Shown in pieces: positions 7,486 to 15,396 of a stretch of DNA of 50,621 bases. This DNA comes from Jingweiarchaeum tengchongense. GTDB lineage: Archaea > Nanobdellota > Nanobdellia > Jingweiarchaeales > Jingweiarchaeaceae. Where the stretch lies: positions 1-50,621 of the forward strand of contig JAVZDD010000007.1 in the NCBI GenBank assembly GCA_038874075.1, written 5' to 3'. The notes under the pieces were generated by a model that saw nothing but the letters and a program-made list of their open reading frames with translations, was not told where the DNA came from and made no database searches. Numbering within the stretch: the first letter of the stretch is position 1; each line of letters begins with the position of its first letter. The position numbers and the translations under genes are program-made.

Positions 7486-8502
7486 ATGAATAAGAAAATA
7501 AATGAAAATATTGAAGACATGATCGTAAACAGGTTAAGGGAAGTTTATGGTGAAAATCTCAGATCTGTTTATAATTTGAGTTCTACTGCATCACCCAAGG
7601 AAGGGATAGTAAAAGGGTTAAGAGATATCGATGTCACTGTTTTTTTAGATAAAATAGAGCCAGAAGGTGGAACTCGCATTCTTGAAGATATAAAATTTCT
7701 TGGAGAAAAATTGGGAATAAGTTTTGATTATTGGTCATATCCAGTCTGCTACTTGGAAAGAGGTGAAGAATGTATAAGGGAAAATTGGATGAGGCCGAAG
7801 AGAAGAGAAGGTATGGACTTAGTTGGTAAGGTCGTAACAAGAAGAACACAAAAATGTGGTTCTTTAATATATGGTGAGGATGTGTTAAAAAATGTGAAAA
7901 TAAATTTAGATGAGCGAGATGCATGCGCATGGTCAAGAAATTCATTCCGAATGCTGTTCGAAAAGCTTCAAAAATATATGGTAAATAACACGGAGACGAA
8001 TAAGAATAGCTTAATATATCAGCTTGCAAAAACTGAGTTGCAGACAATGGGTCAAGCATGGGAAATGCTAGCACTTGGTGATTATTTGGATTATCCTGAA
8101 ATTGAAGAAAGGACGATCTATGATAAAGTAGCAAAGAAAATAAAATTGAAAATTGATCCAGCAAATGAAGAAACACTCAAAAAATATGGAATTACACTTG
8201 AATCTTTTCTTAAGAAAACAATAGGTAGGACAGGAGAGGAAGAAAAGTCTTCTTCTGGCGTGGTTTTGGCATGGCATAGCTACTTTTTACCCGATTTTCT
8301 AAGAAGAAGAGGTATAAAAATAAGTGAATTTGAGAAGTTGGGACCTGAAATAATAAGGACTGGGATAGCAGGATTTACGACCGGAAACTTTGATGATTTC
8401 AATGCAATAATGAATAAGTATTGGATTGAATCAATAAAACACAATGTCAAACTTATGAAAGAATTGTGTAATATCAAATCTCTATCTGCTGCAAATCATT
8501 AG
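7486..8502 (+). CDS. Nucleotidyltransferase-fold protein, putative
   Basis: A 338-residue protein. Residues about 30-60 read SSTASPKEGIVKGLRDIDVTVFL, resembling the GSxxx..DxD signature of the DNA polymerase beta/nucleotidyltransferase superfamily (RDIDV supplies the two acidic metal ligands). The rest is helical, with a basic region and an ending (WIESIKHNVKLMKEL) typical of helical C-terminal domains in this superfamily. The match is partial: the upstream serine is not in an ordinary GS pair, so activity is uncertain. The gene has its own promoter and palindrome and overlaps the convergent hydrolase gene by 29 bases. Confidence 0.6.
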   Translation: MNKKINENIEDMIVNRLREVYGENLRSVYNLSSTASPKEGIVKGLRDIDVTVFLDKIEPEGGTRILEDIKFLGEKLGISFDYWSYPVCYLERGEECIRENWMRPKRREGMDLVGKVVTRRTQKCGSLIYGEDVLKNVKINLDERDACAWSRNSFRMLFEKLQKYMVNNTETNKNSLIYQLAKTELQTMGQAWEMLALGDYLDYPEIEERTIYDKVAKKIKLKIDPANEETLKKYGITLESFLKKTIGRTGEEEKSSSGVVLAWHSYFLPDFLRRRGIKISEFEKLGPEIIRTGIAGFTTGNFDDFNAIMNKYWIESIKHNVKLMKELCNIKSLSAANH

Positions 8503-9211
8503 GAATGATTAATTTTACATTATTTCTCTTCGCGTACTTTTTTATTATCGGTATTTTTTTCTCAACTTCTTTACTTAAATGAACTAATGCGAGAGTATTT
8601 GCATTCGCTTTTTTTGCCGTTTGAATTGCCATGAAAGGTGTTGAATGTCCATATTTTTTTGAATACTTTTCGTCCATTATTGCTGATTCGTGAATTAAGA
8701 GATTGCAATTTTTTGCAAAATTGGAAAGATCATCATATGTGTCTCCCGAATATACAATACTTTTTTTGTTGATGATTAATCTATAACTCAAGTTATTGAC
8801 TGTAGATCTTGTTTCTTTTACAAAAAATTTTATCCCATTAATTGTGTATTCGCCAGTATTAACTTCTTTTGCAAATATTTTTGGTTTCTTGAGATTTGGT
8901 GCATCAAAAAAAATCTTATATGCTCGAGAAAGCTTTTCTCTTGATTTTCTCGGAAGCACTAGATTAAATATTTTTTTTGATTTATATTTTGAATAGAGAA
9001 ATAGAAATAGTAAGCCGACCGCATGATCTCCATGTAAATGTGAAATAAAAACAGATTTTATTTTACTTACATCATAGTTTATTTTGTTGAGTTTATATAA
9101 TATGTCTGGAGGTGTATCTAATAGTATTCCTTCGTCTGGTATTAATATACCAACGCTTCCTCTATTTGTCGTTGTATACGCATCTCCAGTTCCAAGAAAT
9201 ACAATCTTCAT
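8474..9211 (-). CDS. Metallo-beta-lactamase-fold hydrolase, RNase Z-like
   Basis: A 245-residue protein starting MKIVFLGTGDAY, the standard opening of RNase Z and related phosphodiesterases. Zinc motif II HLHGDHAVG lies near residue 60, later ligands are in YSGDTYDD and the HLSKEV region, and the IHES segment fits the family. The frame stays open upstream to 9364, but that part runs into the Nudix gene; ATG at 9211 matches the family start. It could process tRNA 3' ends (the tRNA genes here do not encode CCA) or hydrolyse cyclic phosphodiesters. It lacks an obvious exosite arm, so the tRNase Z assignment is tentative. Confidence 0.8.
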   Translation of the reverse strand: MKIVFLGTGDAYTTTNRGSVGILIPDEGILLDTPPDILYKLNKINYDVSKIKSVFISHLHGDHAVGLLFLFLYSKYKSKKIFNLVLPRKSREKLSRAYKIFFDAPNLKKPKIFAKEVNTGEYTINGIKFFVKETRSTVNNLSYRLIINKKSIVYSGDTYDDLSNFAKNCNLLIHESAIMDEKYSKKYGHSTPFMAIQTAKKANANTLALVHLSKEVEKKIPIIKKYAKRNNVKLIIPNDLQQIEI

Positions 9212-9261
9212 TTTATATCTAAATAATTGAAGTAGCTTCAAGTTTAAAATCTTGTTGGATT

Positions 9262-9705
9262 TTAATATTCTAAATAGAACTTTTTCGTTAAATAGCTTTT
9301 CAAAATCTTCTCGCTCGGTGGAAATATCGGTTTTGGTGGACTGTATATTGAAAACCACTTCCACTCAGTAATTTCATCAGGTTCCATTACTCTTGGCTCT
9401 CCTTCAAAATCCTCACAAAGTAGACCAATCGTAACAAAATGGGCATCCTCTACAATGTCATTTGATAAGCTTATTACTTTTGTGGACTTGATTTTAATTC
9501 CTGTCTCTTCAAGAACTTCTCTCCTGGCGCATTCTTCAAATGTCTCACCAAAATTTAACTTACCTCCTGGCATTGTCCATGTACCCTCACCGTGTAATTC
9601 ACTATCTGCCTTGCTTGGATCTGTGTTTCTTTTGCCCAGAAGAATTTTATCCTCTTTCAAAAGTATTACACCAAGACCAACACCAACGCTCTTCTTATTC
9701 GCCAT
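9262..9705 (-). CDS. Nudix hydrolase
   Basis: A 147-residue protein with a complete Nudix box: GGKLNFGETFEECARREVLE followed by ETGI, near residues 47-70, which places the metal-binding glutamates on the catalytic helix. The preceding HGEGTWTMPGG is characteristic of members acting on nucleoside diphosphate derivatives such as 8-oxo-dGTP or ADP-ribose. A WKWFSIYSPP segment after the box is typical. Starts at ATG 9705 (MANKKSVGVG). Substrate not determinable. Upstream of, and on the same strand as, the metallo-beta-lactamase gene. Confidence 0.92.
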   Translation of the reverse strand: MANKKSVGVGLGVILLKEDKILLGKRNTDPSKADSELHGEGTWTMPGGKLNFGETFEECARREVLEETGIKIKSTKVISLSNDIVEDAHFVTIGLLCEDFEGEPRVMEPDEITEWKWFSIYSPPKPIFPPSEKILKSYLTKKFYLEY

Positions 9706-9764
9706 AAAATTTTACTCCTTTACATACATATAAATTTTAATATCTGAATATTTTAAAGAAGTTC

Positions 9765-10232
9765 ATGAAAGTAGTTGGAATAAATTTGAGTCCAAACGAA
9801 AGAATGATTTCTGGTGTTTGTTTAATTGAAGGCTTAAATGTCTCTACATTTTCACCAAGGACCAATGAGCAGATCATGGAAATAATTAGTAGAGCCAGAC
9901 CAGAAGTTGTCGCTATAAATGTACCATCTAATTTAAATGAAAACAAAGACGAGATGGAAGAGTTCGAGATAAGGTTTACCAGGATAAAAAATAATATTGA
10001 GAGATACAGTGAAATAATCAAGACAAATAATGAGACTGTGAAATCATTGTTAAAAGTGGATGAAAGTACAGATATATTTAAAAAATTCAATTTTAGACGA
10101 ATGAACATCATAAGGAATCAATCTGAAAAAGATGCAATTCTGTGCGCGCTTGTTGCGCTTTTTTATAAAGAAGGGAAATACCAAAAGCTCGGGGATGAAA
10201 AGGGAGGTTTCATTTTCATACCATTAATCTAA
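9765..10232 (+). CDS. DUF429-like protein, RNase H-like fold
   Basis: A 155-residue protein. It opens with a strand MKVVGINLSP, has a middle strand PEVVAINVPSN, and ends SEKDAILCALVALFYKEG then GGFIFIPLI. This order (first acidic-strand turn, central strand, late DAxxCA helix, final IP) is how DUF429 proteins of the RNase H-like superfamily look. It is shorter than typical DUF429 members, and the first-strand aspartate expected for catalysis is an asparagine (GIN), so it may not be a nuclease. Its TAA overlaps the convergent phosphomevalonate dehydratase stop as CTAA. Confidence 0.6.
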   Translation: MKVVGINLSPNERMISGVCLIEGLNVSTFSPRTNEQIMEIISRARPEVVAINVPSNLNENKDEMEEFEIRFTRIKNNIERYSEIIKTNNETVKSLLKVDESTDIFKKFNFRRMNIIRNQSEKDAILCALVALFYKEGKYQKLGDEKGGFIFIPLI

Positions 10233-11686
10233 ATTGAAAATTTATTTATTATGTTTTTAATATCAGAAAAGAAAACTTTTTGCTTGCAAAAACTTGGCAA
10301 ATACTTTGCTGCTTTGCATGAATTCGTAGCAACATAACGATACCCCATTTCTTCTATTGGTGAAACAACCATACAAGTATCTGCAACTACCATACCACCA
10401 CTTTTCTCAATTTTTTTAACAAAACCTTTTCTTTCACAGATCTTTTTTATTTCTCTTGAAGTACAAATCCATAGATCAACGTTTTTCAGTTTTCTATTTT
10501 TTAGTAACATGGCAACTTCTCTTACCTCGTTGATAGAAGCATGTGGACACCCGATTGCAATTAAATCAACTTTTTCTGTGCTATTTAACTCATCATAAAC
10601 TTTTTTTAATTCATTCTTTCCGAAAGAGAATTTCTCATTGATTTTCGGTTTAACTTTCTTTAATTTTATTTCTGGAGTAATGTTCTCAATATGAAGCAAA
10701 GAAACTGCGCCTGAGGCAGCTGATGCTGCACAAAGCGATTTCATACCCTCAATCGATATTTTTTTTACTCCTTTTATAATTGGAATTTTATCTCCACAAA
10801 CTTTACCAATAAAAAAACCAAGTGTACTAAAATCAGATACATTCCTTAGCTTTGTTTGGACGTCTATTTCTATGCTTGGATTTCTCTCTTCTTGCTTATG
10901 CAATCCGTAATAAGGGGTTAGTCCTGTAAGCGCCGAAACTAAGCTCTTCGCGCTTCCTTCCCTGTTTGTCTTACAGCCCAAACAAGAATTTGCAAAACAA
11001 ACTGCTGAGCTTTCAGCCCAAGCAATATGGGAACCAAATCTTGGACAATTCCCAATTAAATAAGGGGTGCATGTACATGTGGGTTCAATACCAAGCATTT
11101 TAAAGTAGTTTATGAGTTCCAATTGTCTTTCAGCAAATCTTTCTGGAATTTTCATTTCCTCCCATTTTTCTAGATCCATACCTGCTGGATTTAATGTGGT
11201 CATTACTCTGACTTTCAATTTTCTTTCAATCATCTTTTTTACAAATTCTAAGCCACCATCTCCACAAGTTTTATAAGAAACACCTGCAACTTGTGCTGAA
11301 TCAATTTTTATTAATTTTTCAGCGTTAGCTAATTCTGCCTCTCTCTTCAAATATGCTAAAAGTTTATTATCTATTCCTTTAATTTCCTCAATGTAAATCT
11401 TCTTCCTAACTTTTTTCTTACCTTTTATTTTTACTTGAATACCAACAAGCATTGATGGAAGAATGATTGGGTCTGGTTTTTGTAGAATGAATGCTCTCGG
11501 TGCTTTCCCATATCGGACAGATTCAAATATTTTATATGTACCAACCGTCGAGCCAACTGAGTAAGGTAGTTCAACTATTTCATTAGCAATACTTTTACCT
11601 TCTAATTCGTGTCCCTTTTGCGTAATCACTCCTCTTTTTGGATCAAATCCATCAAGAAAAGAGACTGGTTGTTTTGTTCTTATCAT
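10229..11686 (-). CDS. Phosphomevalonate dehydratase, small and large subunits fused (AcnX family)
   Basis: A 485-residue AcnX-type aconitase homologue. Residues about 8-85 form the swivelling small-subunit domain (VSFLDGFDPKRG, GHELEGKSIA, and GSTVGTY with the conserved serine). After a basic linker, residues from about 105 form the large subunit: SAQVAGVSYKTCGDGGLEF, TTLNPAGMDLEKW, the iron-sulphur cysteine regions CTCTPY and NSCLGC, and VADTCMVV near the C-terminus. In the archaeal mevalonate pathway this enzyme dehydrates mevalonate 5-phosphate to trans-anhydromevalonate phosphate. Characterised archaeal enzymes are two-subunit, so the fusion is notable. It starts four bases inside the UbiD-type gene that performs the next step. 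A related AcnX hydratase is the alternative, but the neighbour argues for this role. Confidence 0.88.
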   Translation of the reverse strand: MIRTKQPVSFLDGFDPKRGVITQKGHELEGKSIANEIVELPYSVGSTVGTYKIFESVRYGKAPRAFILQKPDPIILPSMLVGIQVKIKGKKKVRKKIYIEEIKGIDNKLLAYLKREAELANAEKLIKIDSAQVAGVSYKTCGDGGLEFVKKMIERKLKVRVMTTLNPAGMDLEKWEEMKIPERFAERQLELINYFKMLGIEPTCTCTPYLIGNCPRFGSHIAWAESSAVCFANSCLGCKTNREGSAKSLVSALTGLTPYYGLHKQEERNPSIEIDVQTKLRNVSDFSTLGFFIGKVCGDKIPIIKGVKKISIEGMKSLCAASAASGAVSLLHIENITPEIKLKKVKPKINEKFSFGKNELKKVYDELNSTEKVDLIAIGCPHASINEVREVAMLLKNRKLKNVDLWICTSREIKKICERKGFVKKIEKSGGMVVADTCMVVSPIEEMGYRYVATNSCKAAKYLPSFCKQKVFFSDIKNIINKFSI

Positions 11687-12981
11687 TTCTTTTTTACCCG
11701 AACAAATGTCTGAAACTTTTCCTCATCATTTAAAATTTCGAGCGGTAAAGTTGCATCTATACCCCATTTATTTCCTTTACCTATCTTATCAAGTGTTGAT
11801 CCTGCTGCTTCATATTTTATAATGCCTCTTAAAGGGTCAAGTCTAGTTGCCTCTGCCCATTCAACTTCCTCCATGTTAAAAACATCTATATCATCATCAA
11901 CAACAGTAACTTTTTTTAGGCTCGGATGGCCAGTAAACGCAGCCATGATTGCATTCTTTCCCTCATTTTCCTTTTTCTTTTTAATTGAGATAATTGCATG
12001 AAACCAATTGCATCCACCCCTTGTCAAATTTATTCTTTGTACATTTATTTCTGCTGATTGAAGGGCCCTGTATATCTTAGGCTCTTGTGGTAGTCCCATT
12101 AAAAGTTGATGTTCAGAAAATCCCGGTAAGAGTGCTTGATAAATTGGTTCTTTTCTGTGTGTAATTGCATTTATTTTTACCACATGTTCTTCTCTAATGA
12201 TATCGTAAGTTCCTGTAATATCAATAAAAGGTCCTTCTTTCTCTTTTTTGTCTAAGAGTATTTCACCTTCCAAAACATAGTTTGAATTGGCTGGAACTTC
12301 CAAATCAATTGTTTTGCATTTGGTCATCTCAAGTTCTCGATTTAGTAAGCTCGAAGCAATTTCCATTTCAAATATTTCTCTTGGAACTTGCATTGAAGCT
12401 GCGATCAAACAGGCAGGTTCTGCGCCAATACATATTGCAACCTTTGGATTTTCATTCCTTTCCTTGTGATTTTGTAGTATCTCATAAAGGTGACGTGGGA
12501 CAATCCTAATCAAAAGCTCATCTTTATTCTTGACGAGCAATCTGTGTACGCTAGCATTTCTCCTTACCTTACCATTCTCTTTATCCTTTGCAATCACAAA
12601 TCCAGCAGTAATGTACTTCCCAGCGTCTTTTTTGAAGTGCTTTAAAATTGGGATAGAATTGAGATCAACATCCTTCTCAATTACTTCTTGGCATTTAGCA
12701 TTTTTAACCAGTTTTGTTGGAATTGGATTTTCCATTGCTTTCATTAACTTAAACAAAATTTCCTCTTTTTTTACACCAATGATACTTGCAATGTTTTCTC
12801 TGCTTGCAAATATATTTCCCACGACCTTTGTTTTATAGCCAGAAACACGCTCAAAGATTACTGGTCTTGGTTCGTATTTAATTAAATTTTCAGCAATTTC
12901 ATACTCTGTTGAAACCTTATCCTTAATTCGAATTAAATCTCCATTCTTATCAAAAAGTTTTATTGTATCCTCTAGTTCCAT
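11683..12981 (-). CDS. UbiD-family decarboxylase, probable anhydromevalonate phosphate decarboxylase
   Basis: A 432-residue UbiD-family protein. Diagnostic segments are PRPVIFERVSGY, the long RRNASVHRLLV strand with the conserved arginine that contacts prenyl-FMN, IGAEPACLIAASM, the ANSNYVLEGEI segment with the catalytic glutamate region and EGPFIDITGTY. In archaea this enzyme decarboxylates trans-anhydromevalonate phosphate to isopentenyl phosphate, using prenylated FMN supplied by a UbiX homologue (not in this window). The four-base ATGA overlap with phosphomevalonate dehydratase supports that specific substrate over other UbiD roles such as ubiquinone or aromatic acid decarboxylation. Isopentenyl phosphate kinase, the next enzyme, is not seen here. 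Confidence 0.88.
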   Translation of the reverse strand: MELEDTIKLFDKNGDLIRIKDKVSTEYEIAENLIKYEPRPVIFERVSGYKTKVVGNIFASRENIASIIGVKKEEILFKLMKAMENPIPTKLVKNAKCQEVIEKDVDLNSIPILKHFKKDAGKYITAGFVIAKDKENGKVRRNASVHRLLVKNKDELLIRIVPRHLYEILQNHKERNENPKVAICIGAEPACLIAASMQVPREIFEMEIASSLLNRELEMTKCKTIDLEVPANSNYVLEGEILLDKKEKEGPFIDITGTYDIIREEHVVKINAITHRKEPIYQALLPGFSEHQLLMGLPQEPKIYRALQSAEINVQRINLTRGGCNWFHAIISIKKKKENEGKNAIMAAFTGHPSLKKVTVVDDDIDVFNMEEVEWAEATRLDPLRGIIKYEAAGSTLDKIGKGNKWGIDATLPLEILNDEEKFQTFVRVKKK

Positions 12982-13032
12982 TATTTAACATACAAAGTAT
13001 TTTGGTTATAAAGCTTATCTTACAAAAAGAAT

Positions 13033-14118
13033 TTAAGTTATATAATTTAATCTAAGTTTTTCAGCGTAGTTTATTGCGCTTGCTATTTCTTTATCATTTG
13101 GTATCCTTGCGATGTCAATATACTTGTGCGCAAGATATTCTGGCCTATATTGATCCATTACATTGACGATTACTTTCTTTCCATAATTTTCGGCGATATA
13201 TTCAAGAATTGGTTTTGTGCAACATTCAATATGATTTGGCATCACCAAATGTCTTATTGTCAATTCAGATTGTTTAAATGAGATATCATGATTTCTGCTA
13301 ATTATTTCCCAATAATTATTCACTTTGGATAATCTTCTAGCGCATTCATCATTCCCATATTTCCAATCAGAGAGATAAACATCAACAATGCCATTGAGTA
13401 TTTCCATTGTTTCTAAGCTCATATACATATTCGAGTTCCAGACGATTGGAATATTTGATTTCATTTCTTTCAATGCTTCAAGTATGAAAAGTAAACTTGG
13501 AGTTGGTTCCCCACCAACAAGATTCAGGTTCCTTACCTTGAGTGCTTGTTCGTCTACTATCTTAGCTAGAATATCTGGTTCAATCCTCTCACCATCTTCA
13601 TGCCACTGTGATATACTCCAATTCTGACAAAACTGACAATGAAACGTACATCCCATGAAGAAGCAAGTTAAAGAGGGGCTAATAAAGCTCTCTTCTCCCA
13701 TGTGTACAAAGATCGAACTGATTAAGCATTCATTTCCAACTCTGCACTCACCTTTTTCACCTTTAAAACGATTTACACCGCATCTACGCTCACAAAGATG
13801 GCATCTTTCCATTATTTTTTCCACTAATTTTATTTTCAAATCAAGTAAAGAATTATCTTTGAAACCTAAATCCTTATGTCTCAATCCTTTTTTATCTATC
13901 TCTTCCAATGCATTTGAAAACTTTTGCATACTTTTCTTATGTAATCTCCACATCTCGTCTTCTTTTTTAGGTAACTTCCCAGTATCGATCGTCTTTAGAA
14001 TTAGAAACTTTGCCGGTAATCCATCAACTAGAATCTTCCTATATCTTGGTAATGCAATTTTTACTCCTTCATTTTCAAGTGCATTGGGTATGTCTGGTCT
14101 AAAGAAAATAAAATTCAA
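13033..14118 (-). CDS. Radical SAM protein, PflX/PflA-like (COG1313 type)
   Basis: A 361-residue protein. A cysteine-rich region MERCHLCERRCGVNRFKGE (about residues 106-124) precedes the radical SAM cluster motif CTFHCQFCQNW (about 156-166), followed by NLVGGEPTPS, a SAM-binding GGE motif, and a TIM-barrel body. This layout matches uncharacterised PflX-like activating enzymes, which generate glycyl radicals or modify small molecules. The N-terminal 100 residues are an extra domain with no clear match. No glycyl radical enzyme is seen nearby, so the target is unknown. It follows the TGS GTPase gene with an eight-base gap. Confidence 0.85.
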   Translation of the reverse strand: MNFIFFRPDIPNALENEGVKIALPRYRKILVDGLPAKFLILKTIDTGKLPKKEDEMWRLHKKSMQKFSNALEEIDKKGLRHKDLGFKDNSLLDLKIKLVEKIMERCHLCERRCGVNRFKGEKGECRVGNECLISSIFVHMGEESFISPSLTCFFMGCTFHCQFCQNWSISQWHEDGERIEPDILAKIVDEQALKVRNLNLVGGEPTPSLLFILEALKEMKSNIPIVWNSNMYMSLETMEILNGIVDVYLSDWKYGNDECARRLSKVNNYWEIISRNHDISFKQSELTIRHLVMPNHIECCTKPILEYIAENYGKKVIVNVMDQYRPEYLAHKYIDIARIPNDKEIASAINYAEKLRLNYIT

Positions 14119-14126
14119 CCTCTCAC

Positions 14127-15311
14127 CTACTTTGTAAATATTTTTAGCACATCTCGGTTTTTAAGTAGATATTCCTTACCAATCTTTCGCTTCGTTCTGC
14201 AATCAATCGCTGCAACAAAATTTTTCCCTATGTCTGTGTGTATCTTGAATGCTAAATCCAGTGCTGTTGAATTCTTTGACATTAAATACGCATCAGGAAG
14301 AACCCTACCTGTTCTATCTGAAAGTTTATTCTCATCTTCGACTGGGAAAACAACTAATGAATGTAATAATTCAAAAACCGCACTGTTTAAGCATTCCTGA
14401 ATGCCAGTACTATTATAAACATTCAAAATTTTCTCCCTAATGAATTCAAGTGCGGCTGCTTGTTCTCTGCTCATTTCTTCTTTCAAAATTTCAAAATCAC
14501 TCTCACCAGGTATATACTTAATTATCCCCTTCTTATCTGCTTCCCTCAATGCAAGTTCAGCCTCAGCGCAACATGGCACAATTTTATATATTGGAAATTC
14601 ATTCTTTATCCGTTCGAAATTCTCTTTAGCACCTGGTAAATCTATCTTGTTGGCTGCGATTATCATTGGTTTTGATATTTTCCTCAGCATTGATGAGAAT
14701 TTGAATAGCTCTTCATCACCAATCTTCATTTTTCCTTCTATCTCAGCATTTCTCATCGCTAATAGCACATCATCACTTTTTATGCCTAAACCAGAAAGCT
14801 GTTGCGCAAGCTCCCTCTCAAACTCTTTATGTGTTACTTGTGTAAGTCTAACTACCTTATCCCAATTTCTTTTTACTATGTCAAAAAACCAAAAATCTAT
14901 CTCGTTCTCAAGAAATTTTATATCATTTATTGGATCGTAACCTTTTGTTGCTTCTCCTGTCTCGTTTGTCGTTCCGGATATGTCAAGGACATGAATGAAG
15001 CAATCTGCCTGCCTAAGATCATCTAAGAATTTATTACCTAAACCTTTGCCTTCATGTGCTCCAGGTACTAAGCCAGCAACATCCAAAAGCTCAACTGGTA
15101 CAAATCTAATTCCTTCCCTACAGAATGAGTTCTTTGGGTTGCACTTCACGTTAAAATCTGTACAAACACATTTAATTTTTATGTATCCAATTCCATGATT
15201 TGGTTTTATCGTTGTAAATGGCCTATTTGCTATCTCAACATTCGCAAGTGTTAGCGCCTTAAAAAAGGTTGATTTACCCACATTTGTTTTTCCGATGATG
15301 CCAATAAGCAT
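14127..15311 (-). CDS. TGS-domain GTPase of the Obg/YchF-like family
   Basis: A 394-residue P-loop GTPase. G1 is GIIGKTNVGKST at the N-terminus, G3 is ELLDVAGLVPGAHEGKGLGN, and G4 is AANKIDLPGA; a helical insert follows and the C-terminal 70 residues form a TGS domain (KIHTDIGKNFVAAIDCRTKRKIGKEY). The intact NKxD motif indicates GTP rather than the ATP preference of bacterial YchF. Homologues associate with ribosomes or translation factors. The frame is open to 15353, but ATG at 15311 (MLIGIIG) fits the family. Divergent from the ABCE1 gene with an 85-base promoter region between. Confidence 0.9.
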   Translation of the reverse strand: MLIGIIGKTNVGKSTFFKALTLANVEIANRPFTTIKPNHGIGYIKIKCVCTDFNVKCNPKNSFCREGIRFVPVELLDVAGLVPGAHEGKGLGNKFLDDLRQADCFIHVLDISGTTNETGEATKGYDPINDIKFLENEIDFWFFDIVKRNWDKVVRLTQVTHKEFERELAQQLSGLGIKSDDVLLAMRNAEIEGKMKIGDEELFKFSSMLRKISKPMIIAANKIDLPGAKENFERIKNEFPIYKIVPCCAEAELALREADKKGIIKYIPGESDFEILKEEMSREQAAALEFIREKILNVYNSTGIQECLNSAVFELLHSLVVFPVEDENKLSDRTGRVLPDAYLMSKNSTALDLAFKIHTDIGKNFVAAIDCRTKRKIGKEYLLKNRDVLKIFTK

Positions 15312-15396
15312 GATAGATTTAAAAAGAGTATAGGATTTAATTTTATTGGTCAAATTAGGAAAACGCTTATTAAATAATTTCTTTTCTTTTTATTCC

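Noticed and set aside
9212..9364. Longer N-terminus for the metallo-beta-lactamase hydrolase
   Set aside because: The extra residues overlap the end of the Nudix gene and show no family match; the fold begins at MKIVFLGTG (9211).
9737..10111. Hydrophobic 124-residue frame on the minus strand
   Set aside because: It is fully antisense to the DUF429-like gene; hydrophobicity follows from A-rich sense codons.
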